Positions 11,140 through 20,166 of a stretch of 64,000 bases of DNA are shown here, in pieces (position 1 is the first letter of the stretch; every line of letters begins with the position of its first letter). Location of the stretch: assembly GCA_963556495.2 (NCBI GenBank), contig OY747704.1, forward strand, positions 781,001-845,000, in the 5' to 3' direction. A program made the position numbers and the translations under genes. This DNA is from Valencia hispanica (Eukaryota > Chordata > Actinopteri > Cyprinodontiformes > Valenciidae). Below the pieces are notes generated by a model. It was not told the DNA's origin, did not search any database, and saw nothing but the letters and a program-made list of their open reading frames with translations.

Positions 11140-11750
11140 TATATTAATCTAGGGCTGCACTGATGTTCTTGGATTCAGAGAAAGTGGGAAAGCAAAGGAT
11201 CTGGAGGAGAAGATAGATGAACTTTATGAAGAAGAAAAAGGTAGAGAGAATTCAGAGCAGCAGAGTTTAAACTCTAAGAAGTGGAAAAGGTTTCTGTTGA
11301 ACCGAAACCATAAATGATGGCATCACCAGAAGAAAGTAGACACTGTTCCACTGCCTCAAAGCAGTCTACTTACAGTATGTCAAACAGCACAGAGTTATAT
11401 GGAAAGATGAGACCAACACTGAGCTTTATGGCTGCAACCATCAACGCTTCATGTTGACAGGAGTCAAAAAGCCCAATAATGAAAAGTGCCTCATTTCTAC
11501 TGTGAAACACAGAGGTAGAAAGCTGATGCTTTGGTGACGTGAGCTACAAACACTGAGGAGAGTTGGTCAAAGCTGAATGTTCCATGTCATCAGTAAGCAC
11601 AGGAGAAACATTTGCCCATGTCTGTCCAGAAGCTGCATACGGGACATTACAACATGACAATGATCCAAAAGATAAGGCCACCTCCACTGGCTATAGCAGG
11701 AGAAAGAGAAGGTTCTGGGGGGCCCAGCTCAGTCTCCTGACCCTCGACCA
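11140..11750 (+). pseudogene. Tc1-like transposase relic, left portion
   Basis: Decayed Tc1/mariner sequence on the plus strand. The clearest part, 11660-11750, encodes LQHDNDPKDKATSTGY, the second catalytic-Asp motif of Tc1-like transposases, then a degenerate tryptophan-rich stretch. On the nucleotide level it carries agctcagtctcctgacc, which corresponds to the AQSPDL part of the (W)PAQSPDLNPIE motif. It stops exactly before the Pro-Ile-Glu of that motif, where an L2-B begins. The continuation (IEPLWEDLKHAADV) is at 20167, right after an L2-B tail. The region 11365-11560 looks like the preceding part of the transposase with many frameshifts. The left terminus is not defined. Confidence 0.72.
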
Positions 11751-11849
11751 GACCTGGGGCATCTGCTAAAAGTAAACAAAAAGAGGTTTAAGCCAAAAAC
11801 AAGAGATATTTCTCCACCTGGAATCCCGCTGAAAAACAGATTCGCAGCC

Positions 11850-12684
11850 TTGAGTTCCCCGAAAGATGACGCAGCCCCTGGGACCAGTCAAAGCCACCAG
11901 GAGAAACCCAGCCGCATCAAACGGACACATAAAGTAAGAGCGCCCCCAGCAAAGATTGTTATCATACAAGACGGATCAATTAATGGAATTGAGGCTTTTT
12001 GTAGCAAGAACACCAAAGTTTATTGCTGCTACAAAAATACAGTGAGAGAAATATCAGAAAAAATCCAGAACATCTTGGACCAACATCCTACTTTGGAAAA
12101 GCTCGTCATTCACGCTAGATCAGCAGATATTGCGATGAGACAATCAGAGTTTCTGAAGAGAGACTTTTCTGATCTCCTACAGAGACTTGATGGACTTAAC
12201 GTAAACATCCCCATCAGCGGACCAGTCCCTGAAAGGAATGATGAAAGATTTAGCAGACTCCGCATGCTCCATAAATGGTTGAAGAAACAATCAGCTGAGA
12301 AGTTTAAAGCAGGCCAACATTATCTTAACAAGGCCGGAGTAAGGCTCTTAGCAGCAAACATTTTTTCTTATCAAAATTAAGAAAGCAAAACACTTGCTCC
12401 CAAAAGGTGACCTTGAGGCGCCCATGGAAATCAGAGAACAAAAACACCAAGTCATGATGACACCACAGGACCGGACAGATAAACAACCATCAGAGATTAA
12501 GTCTTCATCTTCCTGTGACTCAGCCACATCAAATGAGTCTCCATTTAGAAACTTTACAGACAGACTGAATGAGCAAATCAAATTTGGGACACAATTAACA
12601 CCCAAACTTAGACTACACCAAACGCCTGGGACTAGTGTCAATAAGCCTGGGAGCTTCCCCCCACTGATTATTACACATATTTGA
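11850..12684 (+). pseudogene. L2-B ORF1 protein with degenerate SGNH fold
   Basis: Two open parts (11850-12380, 12394-12684) out of frame by a small indel. Part one has the layout of the SGNH ORF1 domain: IVIIQDGSINGI where block I would be, KLVIHARSADIAMRQSEF at block III, GPVPERNDERFSRLRMLHKWL, and GQHYLNKAGVRLLAA at block V. Against the copy at 8758-9643 the block III Gly-x-Asn-Asp has become Arg-Ser-Ala-Asp and the block V Asp before His has become Ala-Gly, so catalytic residues are lost although the fold pattern remains. Part two is a Ser/Thr-rich tail ending near a stop at 12684. Confidence 0.75.
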
Positions 12685-12764
12685 TATTTGAGGGAACCGG
12701 GCAGTAAATCTACCCCTACTGTCCCCCAGAACCCACCCGCCCCCCCCCTGAACTTAGCATACCA

Positions 12765-13562
12765 GTGATTATTAGCAGCAGGAAACATAAACCGTTAACC
12801 ACACGCTCTCATATTAAACAAAATCTCAAATTGATAACCTGTCAGAAGGTTCAGCTGCCCATCATCACAATACTTAAGTTAGCTTTATTAAACATTAGAT
12901 CTCTATCCGGGAAGTCTTTTCTTATCAATGACTTCATCACTGAGCATAATTTACACGCCCCTTTTTTATCAGAAACTTGGCTAGATGAAAATAACGAAAC
13001 AACTGCATTGATAGAATCTACTCCTCCAAATTACAATTTCTTAAGCAAGAGCAGGAAACACAGACGAGGTGGAGGTGTAGGCACCATTTTTCAGAACTCA
13101 ATGAACTTTAAAAAGGTAACTCTGGGCACGTTTGATTCTTTTGAATACCTAGCCACCCAGATAAACGAGCCTAAGAAAGCTTTATTTCTAAGTTTATATA
13201 AACCACCAAAACTTAACTCTAACTTCTGTAATGATTTCAATGACCTTCTTTCTGTAATATGTATCGACTATGACCAACTAATCATTGTGGGGGATTTTAA
13301 CATCCATACCGAAAACCCCCAAGATAGACAAGCAAAAACATTAGATGATACTCTCCACAACTTCGGCCTGACCCAGCATGTCAAACAACCAACACACAAT
13401 AAAGGACACACTCGGGACTTAATTATCAGCAAAGGTTTAAATATTTCCAACATCTCTGTAATTAATATTGCATTATCTGACCATTTCTGTATTTTCGTTG
13501 AAAGTACCATCTCTGCTAAATTATCCAGCCACAGTAAGACCACTATAAAAAGCATTTTCTAG
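12765..13562 (+). CDS. L2-B ORF2 endonuclease domain, open
   Basis: A 265-residue open frame holds a complete apurinic/apyrimidinic-type endonuclease domain of an L2 ORF2: [15 protein letters not shown] at about residues 43-57, FLSETWLDENNE, SRKHRRGGGVGTIF, LIIVGDFNIHTENP with the metal-binding Asp-x-Asn, LIISKGLNI, and ALSDHFCIFVE with the catalytic His. This domain nicks target DNA to start target-primed reverse transcription. The frame ends at a TAG near 13560, and the continuation toward the reverse transcriptase (13570-14910) has many frameshifts. Confidence 0.88.
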   Translation: MIISSRKHKPLTTRSHIKQNLKLITCQKVQLPIITILKLALLNIRSLSGKSFLINDFITEHNLHAPFLSETWLDENNETTALIESTPPNYNFLSKSRKHRRGGGVGTIFQNSMNFKKVTLGTFDSFEYLATQINEPKKALFLSLYKPPKLNSNFCNDFNDLLSVICIDYDQLIIVGDFNIHTENPQDRQAKTLDDTLHNFGLTQHVKQPTHNKGHTRDLIISKGLNISNISVINIALSDHFCIFVESTISAKLSSHSKTTIKSIF

Positions 13563-13933
13563 GGGACAGTTCAGTAGAAACCTTTAAACGTATTTACCCT
13601 TCCACCACATCCCCCTCATCTCCCAACTCAAACTCAGTAAATAAGCTGGTAGATAATTTCCTTGTGAAAATCTCAGACATCATGGATTCCATTGCTCCAA
13701 CTAAAGTGAAAGTAGTCTCAGGTAGAAAGAAGTCATCCACTGGTACGTAGTGAAAAAAGAGAGTGTCGAAGAGCCGAGAGAAAATGGCAGAAATCTCGAC
13801 TCCAGGTTCACTGTGAGATCTACAAAGAGAGACTGAATAGATATCAGCTAACTATAAAAGATGCTAGGGAATCGTTCTTTCTGAAATCATTAACAGAAAC
13901 ATTAATAATAATTCACGGACTCTATTTGCAGCA

Positions 13934-14919
13934 GTGGAAAGACTAACTAATCCTTTAGTGACAGTAGCCCCTGAACTAAACTCTACCAAGGCCTGCAATG
14001 AATTTGCCAGCTTTTTGACTGAAAAGATTCTAACAATTAGACGGTCAATCTGTACCTCAATATTGAACCCACAACCAGTGCCATCCCCAATCAACAACAA
14101 TGTAGAGAAAATGTCTGAATTCCACGAATTAAACCAGAACAGCCTTGAAAAAATCATTATCCAATTAAGCTCCTCCTCCTGCTGTCTTGATATCCTACCC
14201 ACAGCTTTTCTAAAGAAAGTTCTTCCTGTTATTGGGTCTGATCTTGTTCAAAGAGTGAACTCACCCCTGCTATCAGGTGTCTTCCCTCAGGCTTTAAAAA
14301 CAGCAGTTATTAAACCACTGCTAAAGAAGAAAAATCTGGACAACTAGCAGAACTAGCAGAACTACAAGCCAATCTCTAATCTTCCATTCATCAGTAAGAT
14401 TATTGAAAAAGCTGTGTTTCAGCAGTTAAATAGCTTCCTAACAATGACAAACCGTTTTGATGTTTTTCAGTCTGGTTTCCTTGCTCACCACAGCACCGAG
14501 ACTGCCCTCGTCAAAGTATTCAATGACATCTGCATAAATACAGACTGTGGTAGAACCACAGTGCTGGTTCTGTTGGACCTCTGTGTTGATCATGATATTT
14601 TATTGGAACGACTGGAGAGCTGGGTCGGACTCTCTGTACACTACTTGGCTGGTTCGAGTCTTACCTAAAGAACAGGGACTGCTATGTTTCAATAGGAAAC
14701 TTTTCATCAGAACGAACAGAAATCACATGTGGGGTGCCCCAGGGCTCCATCCTGGGGCCCCTCTTATTTAATATCTACATTCTCCCACTAGGCAAGATTA
14801 TAGCAACCAATAACATTAGCTACCATAACTACGCGGATGACACTCAGCTCTACATTACAATGTCACCAGGTGACTCTGAAACCATTCAAACCTTAAATCA
14901 ATGCATTGCAATGCAATGA
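13934..14919 (+). pseudogene. L2-B reverse transcriptase, broken by frameshifts
   Basis: Open pieces 13934-14347, 14414-14668, 14547-14771 and 14734-14919 follow one another in changing frames. Visible are the pre-RT region (SGVFPQALKTAVIKPLLKKK), [15 protein letters not shown], a damaged motif A ([16 protein letters not shown], missing the SAAFDTV part found at 51816), motif B ([16 protein letters not shown]) and motif C (YADDTQLYI). Just after this the L2-B sequence is cut at about 14910 and L2-A sequence begins. The remainder of the ORF (thumb and C-terminus) is absent except for the piece at 19691-19951. Confidence 0.85.
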
Positions 14920-16349
14920 TGAATCTATCCTTAGTAAACGGATACGTACAACAAGAATTTAATATAGCTGTAATTAAACCTTTACTCAAGAAACCTTCCC
15001 TTGATCAAGATGACTTAGTGAATTACAGACCTATATCTAACCTTCCTTTCTTATCCAAAGTCCTTGAGAAAATTGTTGCTAATCAAGTCTGTGAGCATTT
15101 AAACAGTAACGAGCTGTTTGAAGAGTTTCAGTCAGGTTTTAGAGCTCATCATAGCACTGAAACAGCACTGGTGAAGGTTACTAATGATATTCTCATGGCC
15201 TCAGATAATGGACTTGTGTCTGTTCTGGTTTTGTTAGATCTCAGTGCTGCTTTTGACACAGTCGATCATAATATTCTCCTAGAAAGGCTTGAACATGTTG
15301 CAGGGATCAAAGGAACAGCACTAGGCTGGTTTAAATCATATTTGTCTGATAGATTCCAGTTTGTTCATCTAAATGATAAATCTTCTTCACTCTCAAGGGT
15401 TACTTGTGGAGTTCCACAGGGTTCTGTGCTTGGACCAATTCTGTTCACCATGTATATGCTCCCAATTGGTAGAATCATTAGACAGCAGGGGATAAATTTC
15501 CACAGCTATGCCGATGATACACAACTATATTTATCCATAAATCCTGATGAACCCGGTCAGTTAGGTAGATTACAGGCATGTCTGGAAGACATAAAAACAT
15601 GGATGACCCTAAACTTTTTGCTTTTAAATTCTGACAAAACAGAAGTTGCTGTCTTTGGACCTGAAGTTCTTAAACAGAAACTGATTAGTCAATCACTTCA
15701 TCTGGATGGCATTAAATTGGCCCCCAGTAATAACGTAAAGAACCTCGGCGTTATTTTTGACCGAGACTTGACATTTAAATCCCATATTAAACAGGTTTCT
15801 AGGATTTCTTTCTTTCACCTCCGGAATATTGCTAAAATTAGAAACATCCTGTCCAGGAGTGATGCTGAGAAACTAGTCCATGCATTTGTTACCTCAAGGC
15901 TGGACTACTGTAATTCTTTACTATCAGGTAGTCCACAAAATGCCATTAAAAGCCTTCAGTTGATCCAAAATGCGGCAGCAAGAGTTCTGATGAATATTAA
16001 AAAGAGAGATCACATTTCTCCTGTTTTAGCTTCCCTTCATTGGGTCCCTGTTAAATCCAGAATAGAATTTAAGATCCTTCTTCTTACATACAAAGCCCTT
16101 AATAATCAAGCTCCATCATACATCAGAGATCTAATTGTTCCTTATGTTCCTAACAGAGCCCTTCGCTCTCAGACTGCAGGTTTACTTGTAATTCCTAGGA
16201 TTTCTAAAAGTAGAATGGGAGGCAGATCTTTTAGTTATCAGGCTCCTCTCCTGTGGAACCAGCTCCCAGCTTTAGTCCGTGAGGCAGACACTCTGTTTAC
16301 TTTTAAGGCCAGGCTTAAAACTTTCCTTTTTGATAAAGCTTATAGTTAG
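14901..16349 (+). CDS. L2-A reverse transcriptase, long intact frame
   Basis: A 482-residue open frame whose first residues (about 1-10) come from the junction with L2-B. It then contains a full reverse transcriptase: FNIAVIKPLLKKPSLD, NYRPISNLPFLSKVLEKIV, HHSTETALVKVTNDIL, motif [20 protein letters not shown], motif B CGVPQGSVLGPILFTMYML, motif [14 protein letters not shown] with both aspartates, the thumb (NVKNLGVIFDRDLTFKSHI), and the C-terminal HWVPVKSRIEFKILLLTYKAL and SYQAPLLWNQLPALVRE. The endonuclease is missing because the copy is 5'-truncated. It is the best preserved L2-A polymerase in the window, and the reference used here for the other copies. Confidence 0.9.
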   Translation: MHCNAMMNLSLVNGYVQQEFNIAVIKPLLKKPSLDQDDLVNYRPISNLPFLSKVLEKIVANQVCEHLNSNELFEEFQSGFRAHHSTETALVKVTNDILMASDNGLVSVLVLLDLSAAFDTVDHNILLERLEHVAGIKGTALGWFKSYLSDRFQFVHLNDKSSSLSRVTCGVPQGSVLGPILFTMYMLPIGRIIRQQGINFHSYADDTQLYLSINPDEPGQLGRLQACLEDIKTWMTLNFLLLNSDKTEVAVFGPEVLKQKLISQSLHLDGIKLAPSNNVKNLGVIFDRDLTFKSHIKQVSRISFFHLRNIAKIRNILSRSDAEKLVHAFVTSRLDYCNSLLSGSPQNAIKSLQLIQNAAARVLMNIKKRDHISPVLASLHWVPVKSRIEFKILLLTYKALNNQAPSYIRDLIVPYVPNRALRSQTAGLLVIPRISKSRMGGRSFSYQAPLLWNQLPALVREADTLFTFKARLKTFLFDKAYS

Positions 16350-17037
16350 AGTGGCTAAGGTCATCCTGAGCTATCTCTGTAGTTATGCTGCTATAGGCTT
16401 AGACTGCTGGAGGACAGACTTACCAATTTTCTTCACTCTGCTACTTCGTTTTCTCCTACAACTCTCCAGTTGTATTACAGTACATTCTGTTATCTCGACT
16501 GTTAACTTTGTTTTCTCTCAGTGTTTTTCTCTCCATAGAAGATATACCTGGTCTGGTATCCTGCTTGGCTGCAATGCCCTGTTGGAAGGGGGCATCGGCT
16601 GGGATGATCATCCCAGTAACTGAACATCCACTGTGTCCTGTTATTAACTTTTTACTTTCTGTAACATAGAAAGTTCTCTTATATCAGATCTTCTGTTCCT
16701 TCTGTGTTTCTGCTCTGTCTTCTCAAACCCCCAGACGGTCGTGGCAGATGGCCGCTCCTACTGAGCCTGGTTCTGTTGGAGGTTTCTTCCTGTTAAAGGG
16801 GAGTTTTTCCTCTCCACCGTCGCTACATGCTTGTTCAGTATGAGGGATTGCTGAAGGATTGCTGTGGTTGGAAAGTCTGCATCAACGGGGCCCAACCTCA
16901 CGCCAATGACTGACGCAATCTGCTGGGATTCCTTAAATAGGAAACTTTTTAACTGATTGGAATGTTTGTATAAATGTATTGAAATGCCTTCTTGTTAAGT
17001 GCCTTGAGATGACATCTGTTGTGAATTGGCGCTATAT
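14911..17037 (+). mobile_element. L2-A LINE, 5'-truncated, tail missing
   Basis: A plus-strand L2-A copy starting upstream of the reverse transcriptase (QEFNIAVIKPLLKKPSLD) and running through the end of ORF2 at 16349 and about 690 bp of 3' UTR. Its UTR matches 2442-3143 and 36975-37612. Unlike those copies it stops in the middle of the tail box, at gcgctatat, without aaataaactgaattgaattgaa. It is followed directly by 22 bp of sequence and a cyb561a3 exon. Loss of the extreme 3' end is unusual for an insertion made by target-primed reverse transcription and points to a later break or join here. Confidence 0.9.
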
Positions 17038-17059
17038 TACCTGACCTGTCTTTGTGCAG

Positions 17060-17590
17060 TGGCTGGTGGGTTTCGCAGGCTTCCTCTTGCCCTGCTCTCC
17101 CGTGTCGCTCCGTAAACTCCTGAAACCCGCCCATGTCTGGCTGGGTGGCAGCATCCTGCTGCTCAGCACCGCCGCCTGCATCTCAGGCATCAACCAGAAA
17201 CTCTTCTTTGTCCTGTGAGTCCTCTTAGTGTTACTTCTATGACTTTATCCCTTCAAGATAAAACCCTGATGTTCATTCCAACATCTGTTTGTGTGGACAG
17301 AAAAGCAGGTGTCAGTGGAGCAGAGGCGTACTCCAGCCTCCCAGCAGAGGCTGTGTTTGGAAATTCATTAGGGGTCCTAATTGTAGCCTTCAGCTTGGTT
17401 GTCCTCATGATCTTGGCTAACAAGAAATGGCAGAGACCCGACTCCAGGCCTGAGGACATGGCGTACACGGTGAGAGCATCTGTGAAGCTGATATGGAATA
17501 GAAAAGCTGATTTGATTTAGTCAGCTATTCATAATATTAACCCTGATCTTCTTCATTTTACAGCCGTTACTTCAAGAAGAAAATGACTGA
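17060..17590 (+). CDS. cyb561a3: Lysosomal cytochrome b561 (CYB561A3), last three exons
   Basis: Exons 17060-17214, 17301-17469 and 17564-17590 have AG acceptors, GT donors and matching phases (0 in, 2, 0). They encode the C-terminal part of a cytochrome b561: a helix WLVGFAGFLLPCSP, the KPAHVWLGG segment with a haem-ligand His, the helix ending ISGINQKLFFVL, a loop YSSLPAEAVFGNSLG, a last membrane helix, and a short tail ending AYTPLLQEEND. The SGIN(Q/E)KLFF and SLPAEAVF strings fit CYB561A3 better than CYB561 or CYBRD1. The family carries electrons from ascorbate across endolysosomal membranes to reduce ferric iron. The PLLQE tail resembles an acidic dileucine lysosome signal. No upstream exon is seen. 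The L2-A end lies 22 bp before the first acceptor. Fragment status is discussed in the findings. Confidence 0.88.
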
Positions 17591-17743
17591 AAGTCGAGGA
17601 ACTTCAGCCGGTTTACTTTAAATTCCGATTACACAACGCCTTAACGTTTGTTTTTTTGATGAAGATTAAGGTTGAAAACTAATCAGCTAGTTATTGATGT
17701 AAATATTAGGAGTTACATTTAAGGTTGCTTTCCCCACCCAAAG

Positions 17744-17749
17744 AATAAA
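17744..17749 (+). terminator. Poly(A) signal of cyb561a3
   Basis: A canonical AATAAA about 154 bp after the cyb561a3 stop codon, in an AT-rich 3' UTR, followed by a T-rich stretch with TGTTTG at 17771-17777. It is the natural 3' end of the gene fragment and supports the exon model. Confidence 0.7.
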
Positions 17750-17924
17750 AGTTATTTCATCTGATTCCTTCCTGTTTGTTTCTTACTTTAATCTTTCCCA
17801 TGATGCACTGCAGCCCTTGCCCTTACATCTTAGAGATAACTTCTCTCCTTAATGTTGAACATAGTTTTTGAAATCCTTATTGTTGTTAGTCCTTTCATAG
17901 GTCCATATAGTGAATTCACCCACA

Positions 17925-18147
17925 TAGAGTGGAGCAAAAAAGTATTTGGCCACTTCACCGCTTGTGTAAGTTGTCCCACCTAAAAAGATGAGGTCTGTAA
18001 TATTCATCATAAGTACACTTCAACTATAAAAGATAAAATGTTAAATAAAAAATAGAAATCCAGGAAATTACGCTGTTTGATTAAAAAAAATTTTTTTGTA
18101 TAATTGTGCAGAAAATAAGTATTTAGCAGCTACAACCAAGAATTTTC
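17925..18147 (+). repeat. Fish DNA-transposon-like terminal repeat, partial
   Basis: It starts near agagtggagcaaaaaagtat and contains blocks (ttgtgtaagttgtcccacc, aatattcatcataagtacac, gaaaataagtatttagcag) that I recognise as a common non-coding fish repeat of Tc1/mariner-like type. No transposase and no matched right terminus are seen. The repeat ends where the L2-C tail begins. Family assignment is from memory and tentative. Confidence 0.45.
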
Positions 18148-19223
18148 AATCAATCAAACTTTATTTATAAAGCACCTTTCATATAAAAGATGCAGCTCAA
18201 AGTGCTTTACAGATTAAAATGACCCCACATTTCCATCCCTTCCCCACAATTATAAAAACGAAAAGACAGTTATTCCCCCTTCGCAAACCCTTTTCCCAGA
18301 CACACACTGGCACACATCCACACACAAACACACACAGACATCTTCCCAAAAGGTGTAAGCTCATTGGTAGACACTGGGCTGAGCTCAGATGAGTCGGGTA
18401 CGTAAGGAAAACGCCATCAGGAGAACCGTCTGCCCCGACAGCAGCAGGTCCACTGCAACAGCCAGGGCACAGACACAGGGCGCCCAGAGGAGGGAGGGTG
18501 GAGACCCCCACCTCCACTACCTGGTGAGCACCCAGGCCACAGCAGCCAAACACCGCCCCGAGGCAGAGGGCTCCCACAGAGGAAACACTGGAAGAAGGAT
18601 TACTAAGTAAAAGTGTAAAATAAACAGAGCTAATATAAGTAAAATAAGCAGTAATAAATATAATGGTAAAAACAGTTAACCATATAGTAGCAAATATATC
18701 TAATGAAAAAATCTGTTAAAATACAAGCAAATAAAACATACAAAGCAATGAAACGCACTATAATAAATAATAATCAATTAAAAGGTGAGTCTTGAGCCTG
18801 CTCTTAAAAACATGAACGTTCTCTGCTGCCCTGAGGTCCTCTGGCAGCCTGTTCCAGAGGTGAGGGCCATAATAATGAAAGGACGTCTCACCATGAGTGT
18901 GTGTCCTGACTTTTGGAATCACAAGGAGACGGCTGCCAGAGGAGCGCAGAGGCCGCGAGGGTTCATACGGTAAAAGCAGCTCTGAGAGATAAGAAGGCCC
19001 AAGACCATTAAGACACTTAAAACCTATTAAAATAACCTTAAAATCAATCCTGAAATATACTGGGAGCCAATTCAATGATTCTAAAACCGGAGTAATGTGC
19101 TCCCGCCTCCTGGTCTTCGTCAGGACGCGTGCAGCTGAATTCTGTAATTGTAGACCTGAAATAGTCTTTTTGGGAAGACCAGAAAGTAGGTCATTACAAT
19201 AATCAATTCTACAGGTGATATAA
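18148..19223 (-). mobile_element. L2-C LINE, 5'-truncated, minus strand
   Basis: On the minus strand this is the C-terminal end of an L2-like reverse transcriptase (19210-18760), then a 3' UTR of about 600 bp, and a tail at 18148-18160 that reads tcaatcaatcaaactttattta on the plus strand (tga/ttga repeats on its own strand). The 3' UTR includes a CA-rich stretch at 18295-18340 and a GC-rich block at 18400-18560. Protein and tail differ from families A and B. The 5' truncation point is followed by a 55-bp scrap of L2-A at 19224-19278. Confidence 0.8.
18758..19217 (-). CDS. L2-C reverse transcriptase C-terminal fragment
   Basis: Within a longer open frame that begins upstream in unrelated sequence (at 19363), the part from about 19217 down to 18758 encodes the L2 C-terminal region. 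It reads [90 protein letters not shown] and [21 protein letters not shown]. No catalytic motif is included. It is a truncated, inactive copy, and the upstream residues of the frame are not L2. Confidence 0.85.
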
Positions 19224-19278
19224 GCATGCATATATATGCTCCCAATTGGTAGAATCATTAGACAGCATGGGATAAATT
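19224..19278 (+). repeat. 55-bp scrap of L2-A reverse transcriptase, plus strand
   Basis: The stretch atatatatgctcccaattgg followed by tagaatcattagacagcatg matches L2-A at 1542-1588 and 15450-15490 (the codons for [10 protein letters not shown]). It lies in the opposite orientation to the adjacent L2-C at its truncated 5' end, and beyond it L2-A similarity stops. Its small size and place at a LINE 5' junction suggest a template switch or patch repair during L2-C insertion. Confidence 0.75.
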
Positions 19279-19690
19279 TAATACATTTTAATAGAAATTC
19301 TGTAAATGTTGTATGAGGTTTAATTCTGTAGTGCATGTGGCAACACTTAGAAACAGTGATCAAGAAGAATGTGGTACATCATGTGTGCATTGTGTGAAGA
19401 AGCTGTGACCATTCTGTGAACGAAGATCTATGTGGGAGGAGTTTCCTGCAAACTCTTGCTTCAATAAAAACCTTATGCTGACATAAAGCTGGGCTCAGTT
19501 ACTAGAACTGAGTCCAGCGAACGATGTCTCGCTGTTAAAATATATAATTGTTGTTTGTTGTTCTTATTGCTCCTTTTTACAGAAATGAACGAGCATGCAG
19601 GAAGGTGAAATGAGAGCTCAGAGAGAGCCCAGGGTCATAAATTGAATGTGTGTCTGTTCCTTTAAGAGAGGCTTTAAATTAGAGTGAAAA
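19279..19690 (+). other. Non-coding, possibly an old LTR piece
   Basis: No gene is seen. The part at about 19302-19582 begins tgtaaatgttg and ends ctttttaca. It has an AATAAA at 19462-19467, then a stretch like an LTR R/U5 end. TG...CA ends and a poly(A) signal are weak evidence, and no clean target-site duplication is visible. Confidence 0.3.
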
Positions 19691-20166
19691 CACCTTTCCA
19701 ACCATGGCTTAGCACCAAAATATGTTTAAGACCTGTTGTCACAGTACCAACCACCAAGACCACTCAGATCCTCCAACTCTACCCTACTAAACATCCCTAG
19801 ACTCAGAACTAAACATGGAGAAGCAGCTTTCAGTTTCTGTGCTCCCCTTATCTGGAACAGACTTACTGACGAGTGCAGAGCTGCTGAAACTCTGAACTGC
19901 TTTAAATCGAGACTAAAACCCATCTGTTTAGAATTACCTTCAATTAAATGATTGATGTCATATGTATGAAATGTGTTCATGCTCTCTTGTTTTTTTTATC
20001 TTTCTCTTGCTTTATTGTGTATCATGTGTAATGTGTGTTTCTTTTACTTTTAATTTCCAATGTTATATTCCATGTGTTTTTTTCTAAATCACCAAATCAT
20101 TCAAAGCACCTTGAATTACCCTGCTGTTGAAAGTGTGCTATACAAATAAAATTGCCTTGCCTTGCC
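19691..20166 (+). mobile_element. L2-B LINE, 3' end
   Basis: It begins in the C-terminal coding part (GLAPKYV then a stop, [32 protein letters not shown], open at 19736-19951). It continues through the 3' UTR with ttgtgtatcatgtgtaatgtg and caccttgaattaccctgctg and ends in aaattgccttgccttgcc. Directly after the tail comes the second half of a Tc1-like transposase that joins in sense to the half at 11140-11750. It is therefore read as the 3' end of the L2-B whose 5' part is 11751-14910, with about 600 bp of coding sequence lost between. Confidence 0.85.

Larger units (their letters stand above)
11751..14910 (+). mobile_element. L2-B LINE, 5' and middle part, inserted in Tc1-like relic
   Basis: Plus-strand L2-B holding, in order, most of ORF1 (11850-12380 and 12394-12684), the ORF2 endonuclease (12765-13562) and a broken reverse transcriptase up to the YADDTQLYI motif at about 14830-14860. 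It breaks off in the stretch for NQCI at about 14910. The 5' edge abuts the Tc1-like sequence within one codon. Its missing 3' end is very probably the L2-B fragment at 19691-20166, which abuts the other half of the Tc1-like gene. The middle is therefore interrupted by a 4.8 kb block containing an L2-A and cyb561a3 exons. Confidence 0.85.

Noticed and set aside
18197..18610. Open frames over the GC-rich block
   Set aside because: They lie in the 3' UTR of the L2-C copy, no motif, and both strands are open by composition.
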